The position numbers and the translations under genes are program-made. Positions 1 to 13,954 of a stretch of 64,000 nt of DNA are shown piece by piece (the first letter of the stretch is position 1; each line of letters opens with the position of its first letter). The notes below the pieces were generated by a model. It made no database searches. It was not told the origin of the DNA and was given only the letters and a program-made list of their open reading frames with translations. Source of the stretch: Acanthaster planci (Eukaryota > Echinodermata > Asteroidea > Valvatida > Acanthasteridae); contig NW_019091416.1 in assembly GCF_001949145.1 (NCBI RefSeq), positions 731,728-795,727 of the forward strand. Reading direction: 5' to 3'.

Positions 1-1832
1 CTGCTGCCAGCTGCAAGCATTCCGACAGAACTTTAAAGTGTAGCTGCAGTGATTTCTCTTAGACACGATTTTATTATAGCTGTATACTCTTCTTCAATGT
101 ATGAAAACTATTTTCATCCCTATGTGGTTAAACGCTTTGAAAGATGCACTTTTTAATAAACTTAAAATTATCCATGTTTTCTAAGACAATTGGGGGCGCT
201 GTTGTCGTGATGTCATCCAGGGAGGCCATAGTTGTGTGCATAGGTTTTCTTATGCAATTGTAAACCCAGAATTTAATCAATGAAATCGTTTCTCAGAAAG
301 GGTAAAGATAGCTCGCTAACTGGCATGTAATTAAACAACAATGAATTACTAAAGGATAGAAAATTAAACAAGTACTTAAAAAGCTGAGTTACTGTGTACA
401 AATCGATGCAACATCGAGGTTTGCATCCTTGGATGACATTGGAGTTTTGCTCATAAATATAGAAATACAGGTGACAAAGTAGGCCTTTGAAATAGTGAAA
501 CACATATTAAAATTGAGGTTAACTGAGACACAGGTGCATTTTGAAGGTTTTTCTTAAAACAATTCCAATACAGATTTTTTTTCTAGGAATGGTGAATAGC
601 AGACGAGTAAATCATGTCAAGCGTTTCAATTTTTTACTTGACGTATTGTGGTCTCGTCGCACTGACAACCGTTTCCGTGACTTAGCAAATTTGGGCCCCT
701 TTCCCACTATCATTTCGAAAACAGAAAATAAATGTCAAACTTTGTCACTTCTATGTAAATCCCCCAGAGCTGTATATATGGGCCTCTCGGTGCATTCCGA
801 AACTTTAATGTCTGCAATCTGTATGGCTACTTTTCGTTGCTTTGATTTCGTTCTTGTCCAACTGCATAAGTTTACTTTTATTTCCTTTAAAACCTTCCCT
901 CTCTTTCCAATGTACAAATACCGGACAAATCTAATATTATCGTAATTGTGTTTCCCAGAGTTTCCGGCACACTCTCTGCTATGTTGGTCTGATCTTTCAA
1001 AAACGTTTCTTTTTATTGCTTTACCCATTCTGATTAAATTTTGTAATTCAAGCAAGTGGTTCGTATTTCCATGTTAGTATTGGGCTCAGCTTACATGCAA
1101 ATGTACTGATCGATGCTACCATTCTCATGTTAATCATCGAGGCGCTGAATCGAAGTGTCATAGCCAGTCACGCATGACTATCACTATATGACGTAAACTG
1201 GACTGCTATTGGTCTACGAATGAGTATTAGCATAAGACAGGGCTCATCCTACACTGAGTTCGTGTGTTGCACAAGTGTGTATGTAACTAGTCGTGCACTG
1301 AAACACACGTGTACACTGTACATGTACATGTACAATACGAATGCAAGTCAATGCGGAATTCTGAGCTCACACGGGTGCAAAATCTTTGCGGGCACCCGAC
1401 TGCCTGGCCCCCCTGCGGTTTTACTGTGCACCGATTACAACGAGAACTTTGTGTGTGTGGTACGCTGGTAGCGGTACTGGTCACGTGACGGTGCCAACCA
1501 ACGCCCTTTATCACACAGTCACCAAACTGTTTCCTGTCGATCTGTGGGCCGGGTGAACCCACAGCAGGGCTTTACCGGCAGCAGCACAAGCTGACTCACT
1601 GTCGGAGCACGTAAGTTGAACGCGAATATCTGATTACTGTGCAAGGCCTGTCCGTTTAGTGAACAGTAAACGCAAAAGCAGTGAGCTGAGGAGAGCCATT
1701 TTTTTACGAACCTCGGTGAAACTAAGCTTGGTGCTCGGCGCTAGTAGAGTGAGTTGCGAAGGCTGCATTGGCACACTTGTGTGATTTACTGCACTGTAAC
1801 TTGTGTAAGACGAAGACATTCCATTTCTAGCC
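1..1832. other. 5' flank and 5' UTR of the fascin gene
   Basis: No convincing gene is seen here. The leftmost kilobase is AT-rich. From about 1370 the sequence becomes richer in GC and CpG towards the fascin start, as expected for a promoter and first exon. A CACGTG E-box followed by TGACG-like sequence lies at 1482-1490, and a TACATGTA palindrome run at about 1318-1333. No clear TATA box was identified and the transcription start is not determined. Short open frames in this stretch look random. Confidence 0.5.
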
Positions 1833-4800
1833 ATGTCGGCGGCCAACGGAACCGCGAGTGGAGGCGACGTGCTGCAGTTTGACGTGGGGCTGATCAGCGC
1901 CTCTTCCAAGAAGTACTTGACGACGGAACTGGGCACGGTGAACGTCAACGGGACCTCGCTGAAGAGCAAACAAGTATGGACCCTCAACCCCGCCACCGCA
2001 GACGGCAAACTCTTCTTCCTGTCCAACAAGGCATCCAAGTCTGGCCTTATCACCGTGTACCGCCTGACCTATGACAAGTACGGTAAGGTGACGGCGGAGA
2101 AGATGGATGACGAGACCAGCCCGGACCTCATGCAGAAGTTCCGGGTGGAGCCGCAGGGTGACGGCAAGTTCGCCATCAAGGCCGAGACGCTGGACTACCT
2201 GAGCGCCGGGGCCGAGCCCACGTGCAAGGCCAAGTCGGTCGGGACCTCAGAGACCTGGAGCATCCAGCTAGCCATCCACCCCCAGGTGAATATCTTCAGC
2301 GTCCAGCGCCAGCAGTTTGCCCACCTGGACCTGGAGAGGGAACGGCTCCTCTTCAACGAGAACATCCCCTGGGGCGGGGACGCTGTCATGACCCTAATCT
2401 GGGACGCGGCAGCCAGCCAGTACCTCATCCAGGCCGCCGACGACCGCTTCCTTAACGCCGACGGCTCCTTGTCTGCCGACAAGTCCGGGGATGCCCTCTT
2501 TGCCTTAGAGTTCCACGGCGAGCACCTCGCCTTCAAGAACGGTGGCAAGTACCTGTCGGTTGGCGGCAAAGACGGTGAGCTGATGACTAGGAAAGGAACG
2601 GTGGGCAAGGAGGCACTCTTCAAGCTGGAGGACAGCTACCCTCAGGGTATTTTCTATAACCTGAGCAACAACAAAATCGTATCCATGAAACAAGGTAAGA
2701 AGCTCAAATACTCCGGAGGTACGTGGAGAGGAAATAAAATTTTTCAGGACAATCTTGATTTTTAGGCAAATTTATCTCGCTCCCTCCCTAGTCATGTTAC
2801 TAGATTATCTATGAGTATCGGTATCTTATGAATATGGAGCTCACGGGTCGCGGCGGACGACGAACCCCGAACCCACAGTTCTTGGGTGTATCCTATGAAT
2901 GGATTTCATTCAAAGGCAAATCAACTCCGGACCAGGATGTATTAATAAAGTATACAGACGTATAGGTTGCTGTGGACTGCATGCTTCACATTGGTTTATA
3001 CTTTCTCAACATTAACATGGGTCCATAACAGAGATTCGTAAATTTAAATGATAGTTTCAGAAATGATGACCTTACTTTCAGCGATCCAGTGTAATTCTGT
3101 TGAGATACATTATGTTTCACCTCCATTATTTGATATAATAAGCTCTCACTAATATGAAAGTAGCAGCAAATAATGGCGACGACGTCTGAGTGAGTTAATG
3201 ACTGCTTTTATACTGTTTGTTAGGCTGGTTCCGACTTGTGGCCTTGCTCAGTCTACACTATGTTAATACTGTCCTTGAAGAGATGCTCTATGATTGTACG
3301 ACCGCCTCATATTGAATGGGCTATAGGAAATGAGGCGGTGTTTTGGAACACCCATCCTCCGTTCAATTTGAACATCTTTTTTGTCATTTGGCTATTAGGC
3401 AAGCCATGGAGCCATAAGAAATGAAGGTATCTGATTTATAGCTATATAGCTCTCATTTTATTATAAGTCGTGATTTTTCTGTCTTTTTTGGACCTAAGAG
3501 TAAGACTTTCAATACGAGTTTCTGTATAGGACAGTTCTTTGACGGAAATTTTGTTCGCGGTTTTTAAGGGTTTGTGGGCAAACCATGGAGGAATTAATTC
3601 CTCCATGGTTGAACTGTTAGCAGAAGTGTGTAACGACAACCTGGAACAGCGACTTGCTTGTTACCAGCTCTGTGATCTTACAATCCACATTTGTTGTTCA
3701 ACAGTCAGCAGTGTGATTCCACGAATTGTATGCCACCTCGATTGTTTGAACCAAGCCCCGGGGCAGATCTTGACATGCATCGACGGGGTTATTTAAACAA
3801 GTACGGTGTACGCATTAAACTTGGAATTTTGGAAATACCAGAAAAGTATCACTCTATATGTAGCGCCATTGTCAACTAAATACTCAACAGTTTCACGGCT
3901 TGTCCGATACGCTTTTCTACTTGCACGGGTCAAACCTGATCGAGATATTTCTTGCCATATTTGGGCAGCTAGGATAAAGCTCTTCATTTCGTCAAGGGCT
4001 CTATTGTGTTCCTTTGGTTCCCCGACTACCAGTCCCAGACTTTGTAAATAACCAATTTCTATAGAAAATATCGAACAATGCTTGGATTACTTATGACCGT
4101 ATTCGTTTTGTGCATTGTTCTGGTGACTTAAGTTTTTGAAAGGCCTGTACGTTCCCATACGTCCGTGTGAAGTTGGGATGTAATAATACGGATTGTGATG
4201 TGTGTCATGGCATGCGTGTCCTAGCATGTGTAGGTTCTGTTGTGTCCTTCCACCATTTTGATTCGACAATGGAGGGAATCTCCCCCCCCCCTTCTTTCCC
4301 ACGTTTATCACGTGACTGGAAATATATTTTTTTCAAAGGAGGAGGGTAATTTAGAAGGGACTCGCCGCGTTGTAGATTACTGTTATGCGATCCTGGCTTC
4401 CGGTTAAAGTTAATCTCTACTATAAAATGATTTCTTTTTAGACGTTACTCAGTGTTTGACGTCTGATGGAAATGGGATAACATTAGACCATTCTTGGTGT
4501 TGATTTAGAATGCTTTTTCATATAAAGACTGCGTCAGATGAAACGTTATTGTGGACAAAAAGATGAGGCTTTTTCACCAGTATTTTGGCACGTAACAAAG
4601 GTCTTCCGTAACCCCCTAGGGTGTATGTAAAATCATGCTGAAATTGGAGGATTTGGGACTGTCGGGGCAGAAGAAGCACGTGCGCTTGATTAAGTACTGA
4701 TTTAGCAAGAGCATAAAAATAAGGCGGATTCCAGATGAACAGCATATAAAAGAAATGATCTCCCCTTTGAAATTCTTGCATTTTTAGCTTAAAACTGACG

Positions 4801-7800
4801 AAATTTTACTGTGATTGGACTGTCTACATGGTTTCATTTTTCTGAAGTGGCTCGTTTGAAATCACCGGAGGAACTGTTTGTATTATCTCGAGTGCCGGTT
4901 TTGTACTTTGCAGAAACACGCATGAGACGCAACCGTCCTGTGTGTGAACATAGCGTGCAATGAACAAAATAAAAAGACACAGCTCTTGAAGTCGTGCATC
5001 CGCGGCGGTGTTTGCTGAGAGTAAATATACGCACTCATGACTACGGCTTCCCCTCCGGTTTTCGCATTAATAGCAAATCTCTTGTGGCAGCATAGCAGAT
5101 CCTGCAGTAAGCGCCTTGCAGTTGCACTTTTTATTAGATTATTTTCATAACAAGATAAGAATTGCTGGATACATGAATATTATATAAACATACAGTGCGC
5201 AGCAAACCTCGACACTATGTCTGACGTGGGGATAACACTGACATGACTCATTCGGTCCGTCCGCATATTTGTAAAGTGATATTAGGATTACTGGCAACAC
5301 TGTTCCTCGTTTTAAAATCAAACTAGGTCTGACATTCCCCTGCTCATCAGGCCTATGCGTCATGTAGGAGGCCGATTCATGATATTTTCAGTCATATTTT
5401 TTTTAGTGTTATGCGTTGGAGAAATCTTGAAGTCAGTGAAATATCAAAGGTTGCAATATCCCAGGGGCGCCAGTGGTAATGGATCAGACCTTTAGACAGG
5501 AAAGGCTCGAATTCATTTCTTTTGACCTCATTATATCAGTTGGTCGTTGATAACCTACTTCATCTCTCATGGATTATAAACTTTGGTCCTATTGTGCCAA
5601 CTTGATACAGGAAGTTTATATAGTTTCAGAAATTGTAGAACACCTTTTGTGGTAATTCAGCGCTTGCCAATCGAACTGGGCAATTCTGTCAAAGGAAATC
5701 GCACAGTTGGCCTATATATGTAATTAGTAAACGGTTCGTGATTTTTTAAACAAATGAAGTTGTCTAACGTTGAACTGCAGTGTTATATAGCGGAGTGACG
5801 CAACTTTACCACAACGAGAGCATTTGCAGGACGCACCTAATCATTGGTGCTCTAACATGCTTCCGCAACGTAGTGTGTAAGCCTTGTGAATCCATAAATC
5901 AGTTGACTTCTCTTCTGCATGGGGAAAAGGGGAAAATCAAGCGTGGTTTTGAAATTTAGCTTGGGACATGTTCAGTCTACGGCTGTCTGTGACCTTCCGG
6001 TGAGGTCGCGGCATGCGAGTTTAATTCCCTCGAGCTGCACGATGATAACGATATTCTTATGGGTGTATAGATACGCAATTTAAGGGACGTTCATGCAGCC
6101 TACAGCGGGAAGACGAAAACGTGATGTGATTATATTGTGTGGGGACTGGAGCTTTGTTATTGCTGCCTCTTAAAAAGATTGCGTGCTGGGGTAACACGGC
6201 CAAGGTCTTTGGGCACACCGGCTCTTTTCTCTTGGCGTGTTTTTTTACGGGAAAAAGTAGTTCAACTCTCCAGCCAATGAGGATGTGAATTGAGGTCTGG
6301 CGTTGTCGTACCAGGACGCAGGAAATTATCCTGTTGCAGGTGGCCCAGCAGGAAGAAAGATGGCCAGGGCTATTGTAGCTTTTCAAATTCTTGTGAAAAT
6401 TCAAAAAAGAATTTTTTCGCGAAATAGCGCTGGCATTTATAGAAAAAGGTAATGACGCAAACAGATGTTGTGTTTCTGAGTTTACGTGCCTGGGAATGCC
6501 TTTTCAATGTTTACCAAACAGTTAAAACTGCAGATCAGGCGCTGGTTACCAAGCAACAGGAAAATGTCACCAAAGGGCCCGAACCAACATCATTTAATGC
6601 CAATAAAGAATAGGGGGAGACTGGATATTTACTTCCAACCCACGACTATACGTATAGACATACTTATCTTGAGATAGCTCCGTTGTTGGGTGGGCAAATG
6701 ATAGTGAGAAAGCCCACAGGAAACCTTACATGTTTTCTGATAAAATACGGAAACTGACTTGCTTTCAAAGAAAACATCCATCTCTAGGCAGAGGAAGTTG
6801 TTCGCAGCAACCTACGTTTGATGACCTAAGTAATTAGAACAATATGGGTCCTTTTATGCAAATCAATAAAGTATAAAGATCATGCCCGACAAACTCGTTT
6901 AATAATAGCAGATTGTGTGGCCTACGACCTGCTGTGTAAACACGGAATAAAGCCATACAAGCATGTCGTATGAGGGAACAATGTTGTCAATTGGGGATAC
7001 ACCCGCCACAGACTTGTGATTTGTATCGATTGTGTGTCAGAATACAACGATTGGTCACACGTGTTACTTCTCACCCCTGCCCTCTTTTAATATTCATGCA
7101 CTGTATTGACCTACCTCGTTCACGTCTTGCTTTTATTGCGATAACCCTTGTCTGGTAACTCGTTTATATTCGATTCTGATCCAGAAATAGGGCGCATAAC
7201 ATGTTGTACAGATGCTTTTCTGATATTGAAGTATACCAGTTTTTTAATACTCGTTGTAAACCTACATTCTTTTACATGTTTAGGACATTACGAACCACGA
7301 TAACCTCTGTGTTCAACGTCATTGACATAAGATATCTGTCCCTAAATAGATGTTGTAAATTGTTATTTTGGTAACATCACTCCGTTTACAAAGTTTCATC
7401 ATTGATTTGCTCTTGCGTTCTCTCATTGGCTTGTATTCAGTCTCAAACTACTACGAAATTTTGTCGAAGTTGATACGCTGTTCAATATGAAACTTTGAAA
7501 ACGTGGCTGTGCTGCACACCGTCTGCACGTGTGTTATTCTCATGGAAATATTATCCATATCTCTTAAAGTAAACATACATTTTCACATAATCCTGAAAGG
7601 GACGCCTATGATAATTTGGGTCAGTCCATGACATGTATTAGGTACTATAAATACTATAACAATTTTTCTAACATAATACTTTGGGATGAAGATTTAATAC
7701 ATCTTACACGGTAGCCACGATTCAATACACAACTTTAACATAATAACTGTTGATGAAAGTCGTCTCAAATAAGAAAAAAAGAAGACATCCTTCCCTTGAC

Positions 7801-10800
7801 TCGCTCTGTGCGACGCCGTTTTTGAATGTACATGTACATGCACATTAGTATACAGCGATTTTTCAACCGGAATGCATCCGTGGATTGTCGATGACCCGTC
7901 ACGCATGAAAAGGTTGTTGGTCATTGCTTATTGCATTGGCATGTGGGAAGGAAAACCGCATAAGAAATTCTTGCAGTCCCACTGGAAATTTGATTTCGCA
8001 TTTGGCTCCTCAAATATTACGCTGTGTATTGTAGGAAAAGAGAATCAATTGAACTTCTGCTCCAAGTGCGTTTTTGCCGCCCGTTATACTGTATACGAAC
8101 ATCCTTCCTCCATGATACGAATGAAATCCAAAATGCACAGACAGTGAGTGTCATTAATTATCAAGCGACGGTGCATTGTCATATTGAATGGACTTCCAAA
8201 ATAATGCAAAGATGCTGTTAACAGGTGACAAGTAGCCCCATGCCATCACCCTTTATTTCTTCTCTTATTCAGGTCCGTCAAGCCATGCCATTCTACGTGA
8301 AAAAAATAGGGCCTATTTGTTGTAGGAAACGCTATTGCATTCACGCAGGGGAATGATGGTGGCACCTATACCCCTGAAGCCAGCACTAGAATCAAGGTTT
8401 ACACACAAAAAATTGGGGATCATGTTTTCAGAAAAATTTATCCATGCTATTTCCCGCTCACAAGCTGAAGCCTGAATACCATATTGCTTGCGAGGTGTGT
8501 GGTAGGTGATATTTTGCTTAAATTTACATAATATCCACGTTTTCCGCTGCGGTGCACAAGGCGCGTATGTACGGTATCTGCGATGCAATAGACCCTCGGG
8601 TCACGTTACTACTACTAGAGCTAGGGCAGTTCATGGATTAGAAAATGGCCAGAAGAAATGGTATCCTCGAGGATTTATGCAGTTATATTACAGCTGTATC
8701 TTCTGATTGAACAATATGTTTGATATTTCCTCTTTGGATTGGATTCAGCCGGAATTTAGGAAAAACAAAACAGCCACTATCCGTGCCAACAAGGAAATTT
8801 TGTAACATACATGTACTATCGTGTTGCCAGTTTACATGTGGCATCTTTCCTGTTTGGAATAATCCTGTGGTTGAATCTCTTTGGACTAGAATCCGGGTTT
8901 TGTCCCGGTTAGGATTTAAGTTAAGCGAGAACTTCCTGTACTGGGGTAGTGTTCCGGAGACCGGGAATGGTACCTGTACTTCCTTTGTGCTTTTTTGGTG
9001 GGGTGGCGCTATGCAGATTAAAGCGGTTCAAGGACAGCGGACGTTCGGAATGTCAAATTTGCTTGGCACAAACTTGAAAAAAGTGTGCCGGCCTAACTCT
9101 ATGGAGGTCTGACAAAACTGGAAGCTTATTTGTATGCTACGAAAGAGTGTTTAGTTTTGTGTTTGCAAACTTGTAACTATATCTTATCTTATCTTGAGTT
9201 GACAAACAGGATCGACGATCTCACCCTCTGTTCTGCCATAGTGACGCCCTGGTTAACCAACCCAAAATAAAGCTACAGACCTTCAGTCGTGTCGAGCATG
9301 TTGCATGCACAGACAATTCGTTTGCGCAAAATGAGATGCACTGTAGGAAAGTTTGAGATGCCACCAAAGTGCACAAATGGCATTTAATGAAATTAAGCCC
9401 GTCATATTTTCTGAGTCACCCTGCTAAATGAGACCCCTCGTAGATCAACAATACTCAGTATGGGGTTTTGTGGCATCATTTACTATAGCATTACATGTAC
9501 ATTGTATACCTCCGCCATCATACACAACCAGTTAACGATTTATCACAGATTGTAACAACTCAGCTATGGCACAAATCTTTGAAAATGAAAACAAAACAAG
9601 CAGTGTTGGAATTTTTGGTTTCCAACTTGGGCCCTTGGAGTTTTTTTTAGTACATTCGGGTATTTCGATCTCTGTATTCTACATAAACCCTACACAACTA
9701 TATCATCGGAATGAGGAGACCTTGACGGACAAATAATACGATACTCATGGGACAGACAAACATATACGTATACATGTACATGTGACCATTAACCCACGCA
9801 ATATTATAATTCTAAGTGAAGCAATAAATATTTTAATCTCCCAAGCCACCACTGTGGTACTAACCACTCGACCATATTGCATTGGCGCAGCCGGAGTCTG
9901 TCTAGTTGAGTGACTGATACGAAAGCTTGGAGCATTTCGGCAGGTTCCGAACGGGAGTGGAAGCAACGCTTGTCGTGTTCCGAATTCCTATAATTATCTT
10001 AATTATCTAGATTATCTTTAGCTCAAAGGGCGCCAAGTGATTACCCCTGAACTAGAGTTTGGAACATTGGTAGAGCTATAGCTCTATGGTTGGAGCAATT
10101 GCTGTTGGAGTCCACGTGTACTCTAAATCGCAAGAAAAAGACTATATTACTAAACATTGTGTAGCTGTTGTTTGCGGTGAAACTTGGAAGAGAGATGTGG
10201 TCAAAGCAAGACGCTGGGATTGGTGTTTACATTATGGTTAACGGATAAATAGCAAAACCCTTGTAAACATTAGCAAAACCTTTTTAAACATTTCAATATG
10301 TGTCAGAACTTTTCTCTTTCGTTTTGAGCAACTCCCAACTAAATCAGATGACAATACATTTCTATAGGTAAACCGGTGTTGTGGTTTAACTGTAATCACC
10401 ACGCCCTCAAAATGTCTCCGATGCGCCTTCCATTTATTACAATCTTCGAATTCACGCAAAATTTATTACTTTTGTATCACGGGACTGAAAATCAGAGACA
10501 TTGAACAATCTATACGTCCCACGACTTTGTATTTACTGAAGGCCTTGAAATTTGTGGTTCACCAGAATAAATAAATAATCAATTTCTACAAACAAAGAAC
10601 GATTGTCCACAAACAAAGCCAGCTATGTGGATGGCAAAATAGCAGCAAAAGGGTTGTCGATAATGTCAAGGATCCTTCTTGTTTTGATTTCAGACATGAC
10701 CTCACAAGTGTTCGGGAGTGAAAAAAAATACTGACAGTTACCCCAACTTCATTTCTGACATCAAATGAATATTGGCCCCTAGGCCCCTAGAGTGTACGTA

Positions 10801-13800
10801 AAATCATATTGGAATTGGAGAAATTGGGACTGTCGGGGGATCTCTTGTATCGGTTACTGGCTGGTTTTCAATGTGCACGTGTACACTTGATGTGGAAGCG
10901 TAAACGAATTTATTACATAGGAGTGATCACAAGAATAGATATGAATGATCTCTCCTCCCATAGTCACAGGAAGAAGGGCCGACTGAATCGTCTTTTGTGT
11001 TTTTCCCTTGGCCTTTGAGGTTTCCACTTTGCACATTTCTGTATCCAGTTTCATTCTTTGATAGCGATTACTTTTCTCAACACCGCGGGTCGATTACCGT
11101 ACAGATTTCACTCTGTTCTCACTCCAACTCAAACTGATCCATGCAGAATAGCCTATGGTAATGATTCACAGACCCGAAAAAATGCTCGGCGGCATAATCA
11201 CCACGTGCACAACAACCCTAAAATTTAATAGCGACTGGTACGTGGACGCAGAATGAAGCCTTCTTTGTCTTGCACGTCTGGTGAAAGTTCCCCGGGCGAC
11301 AAAGCCAATCTTCTTGGGACAAGGAAATCGGTAATGATGCCTGGTTAGAATGGCGTCAAGGTGACATTAAGACAAGGTGACAGTTGGGGGTGTCAGGTGA
11401 AGTGACACTCTGTTTATTTTGAGCTCTGTGTGGGACTTCCAAACAACTGAGTTTGATGGGTTTCGAATTCAAATTAATTGGTTTTGTTGGCGGAATTTTA
11501 GACTATTTGCAACAGGGCGTGTGTTTACCAGACCGCCTACTCGAGAACTTTTTGCATGAGGCACATTTATTTTCCCCTATAACAGGTACATGTTATGCTC
11601 TATTAAAAGTCCATGGGGAAGTTTGATGCAATAATTTCACAATATTTACACTACAGATATGATTTTTTTTATATAGTGAATCATCTTGCGGCCATTTCGA
11701 AAAAGAGAAGTGCCCCCTAAATGCTTCCTCTTAAACGGGCAATAGCTTGATTGTTTTTGTGCGCAGCAAAAACTACACACGGTGAAAATAACATGGTCTC
11801 GAACACCGTGTGGTGTCTCAACATTGGACGAATGTCTCCACATTCTAACCTAGGGGATGTTCATTCGAATTCATTTCCCGAGAGAGTTGAGAATGAGTTC
11901 GGCCAACATACCACTGCCACGATCATAGCATTGGACCAGTTTAGAGAAAGGACCATTAAAGATGATATTTCTGCCTCATTTTTTTTTCACACAGATATCC
12001 ACGTTTCAGCCAACCAGCACGAGGAGACAGATACCGAGACCTTCCAGCTAGAATGTGCCCCCGGAAAGACTAACGAGTGGGCCGTCCGTAGCAGCAACGG
12101 TAACTACTGGTCCATGGACTCTGGCAAGCAAGACATTCTCAATAATGGCAAATCCAAGTAAGCCTACAGCGTGGGTAACCGGAAAAAGCTTAATGCCTAG
12201 AAAACAGGTTGTATTGTCAAGATAAATATACTGGGTGTCTGAAGTGAAAATTTCTAACTCTTCGCTATGAAGACAGACAACACGCTCTTGCAGTCGGACT
12301 TGTAGGTGAAATTTCTGTCATACCGTCGTAGACAATATGTACATGTATCTGGTCAATATGTATAATTTTGTTTCCTGTTAGTTCGTAGTTAATGAGTTAA
12401 ATGATGGATCAGTTATGTTTAATGAGGGTCAGAAAATTCATTCCAATCATGTCTTGATCTGGCCAAAGTATTTACCTATGTAATTAAACATTACCAGTTC
12501 CCTCTAATTAAGGTGAATGTAAACGCCCCTAATTCGGTATTAATTCACCCGACTGCCGTGGACAGTTACACCGCCCTCTGTTGAAAGGAAATTAAGAATG
12601 GAAGGTTTATCAGTTCGTTGTTGAGTGCTTTGCCCCCCCCCCCGCAAACGTTTCCCCTTCCCCCGAAAAAAAAAACATCCTGGCGATGCTTACTGGTGCA
12701 CAGTGCACACCAAAAGACAAGGTCGAACGGTAACATCCGTGTTCTTGTTATGATTGTCACGAGGGTACCAACTGTTGGGCCAGGGGAAGAGGTTATTTTG
12801 ACCGCTTTTCATGCTCGTGAAAATAAGGATGAAAAGGGGATTGACCCAAATATGTCAGTCATATTGTTGGGCTGGGCTTCACTTTGGTGTTGAATTCAGC
12901 CATTTATCATTAGTGTTTCTCTTATTTACAAGTTGATTTTTACACCGTCCAATCGCAGGAGCAATGCCTGCTTATTCGAACTGGTATACGACGGGCTGGA
13001 GGCCGGCACTGTGGCGCTCAAGGCTAAGGCCAATGGCAAGTTTGTGGGCATCAAGAGCAGTGGGCCTCTGGTGGCCTCCGGCAGTGAGGTGGGCAAGCCC
13101 GAGACCTTCCGTTTCAAGCTGAGCAACCGGCCCAACCTGGTGCTGAAGGGGGAGCACGGCTTCATCGGTCTGAGGAAGAACTTCGAGTGTAACCGGACAA
13201 CAGTGGACAACGAGGTCATCCAGGTGTCGTACGAAAACGACGGGACCTACATCTTCAGAGGTGAGGGGATCTCAGTCTCGAGCAGCCAGCATTACCCATG
13301 ATTTCGAGAGTCATGCAACTGATTCTTAAAAAATGTATTTGGGCCGTGTAGACCTAATATGCAGTCTTCTGTCGTATATCTTGTGACAGTGTAACAACTG
13401 TCATGGTCATAGGTACATTTTGGTTGCAGTGGATTTTAAATTAAATTATCAAATTTTAATCTAGATTAAGCACTGGTAGGAAAGCATTTCTGTAAGTAAA
13501 AATTATGCACAAATTAAATTGAACCATCTTTGGGCAGAGTCCACGTTTCAATACTTTTGGTGCTTTTGGTTTGGTTTCGATTTGTTTTGGGCGTTTCTTC
13601 AGTACACAGCACATAATACTTTAAAAGAAACATTGAAATTGCCCAAAATACTCGTGTATCTTGTCATGAAGTCTTTAATCGCATCTTGATTATTATGTCC
13701 TTTAAGTCACCGTTTTGGTTTTACTCACCGTCTATTTGGATCCAGGCCGCGATCCCAACACAGCATGGACCGTGGACGGCGAAGGCAACTACACGTTGAG

Positions 13801-13954
13801 TGAGGGCGCCCCCGAGAAGTTCACCTTGGAGTTTATGAAGAGGTCGCAGTTCCTGATCCGCGCTTCCAACGGGAAACTGCTGGAGGGCAAACAGCATGGA
13901 GAGATGAGAGCAACGGGAACAGAGATGAAAAAGAGTACTCTATGGGAGTTCTAG
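1833..13954 (+). CDS. Fascin (actin-bundling protein), four coding exons, complete, 511 aa
   Basis: Fascin cross-links parallel actin filaments into bundles in filopodia and microvilli. Coding exons are 1833-2694, 11995-12157, 12959-13260 and 13746-13954, with intron phases 1, 2, 1 and GT-AG borders (CAAG/GTAAGA, ACAG/ATATCC, CCAA/GTAAGC, GCAG/GAGC, AGAG/GTGAGG, CCAG/GCCG). They join into one frame of 511 codons plus TAG; human fascin has 493 residues, so this copy is slightly long. Four beta-trefoil modules are visible. Diagnostic stretches include SLKSKQVWTL near residue 42, AIHPQVNIFSVQ, NIPWGGDAVMTL, DTETFQLE, GEHGFIGLRKN and the terminal TLWEF. Ser42 lies where the PKC-regulated actin-binding serine (Ser39) of vertebrate fascin lies, and the neighbouring lysines are mostly kept. 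The start ATG is the first in frame and gives the expected N-terminus. Which fascin paralogue it is cannot be decided here. Confidence 0.97.
3581..3610. repeat. Perfect 30-bp palindrome
   Basis: The half-site AACCATGGAGGAATT is followed immediately by its exact reverse complement, with no loop. Related palindromes built on CCATGGAGG occur at 34275-34294 and 56809-56836, so it probably belongs to a family. Confidence 0.95.
4612..4670 (+). repeat. Dispersed repeat family 1, copy 1
   Basis: The core reads CCTAGGGTGTATGTAAAATC and then AAATTGGAGGATTTGGGACT. Similar copies occur at 10783-10840 in the same orientation and at 18104-18160 and 53020-53080 reverse-complemented. Similarity to copy 2 seems to continue weakly downstream (a GCACGTG...CTTGAT block, then ATGATCTC), so the whole element is probably longer than the core. 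Confidence 0.75.
10783..10840 (+). repeat. Dispersed repeat family 1, copy 2
   Basis: The core is CCCTAGAGTGTACGTAAAAT, then GGAATTGGAGAAATTGGGAC, then TGTCGGGG. It matches copy 1 at 4612-4670 with a few substitutions and lies in the same fascin intron. Confidence 0.75.
12158..12958 (+). other. Fascin intron 2
   Basis: This 801-bp intron runs from GTAAGC to CGCAG. It holds a C-run near 12632-12643 and an A-run near 12665-12675. Nothing else is recognised. Confidence 0.85.
13261..13745 (+). other. Fascin intron 3
   Basis: This 485-bp intron runs from GTGAGG to ATCCAG. It is AT-rich and no feature is recognised in it. Confidence 0.88.

Larger units (their letters stand above)
2695..11994 (+). 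other. Fascin intron 1 (9.3 kb) and its repeats
   Basis: This large intron lies between the first beta-trefoil pair and the rest of fascin. It contains a perfect 30-bp palindrome at 3581-3610, a small hairpin with 10-bp perfect arms (ACCGCCTCAT) at 3301-3339, and two direct copies of a dispersed repeat at about 4612-4670 and 10783-10840. TACATGTA-type palindromes occur near 7830 and 9775. A C-homopolymer run lies near 4281-4290. No exon-like sequence with protein similarity was recognised. Its size makes it a plausible place for enhancers, but none can be named. Confidence 0.75.

Noticed and set aside
541-1055. Overlapping open frames on both strands left of fascin
   Set aside because: AT-rich low-information translations without any motif.
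8720-9112. 130-codon open frame within fascin intron 1
   Set aside because: No protein similarity seen and no matching splice signals.
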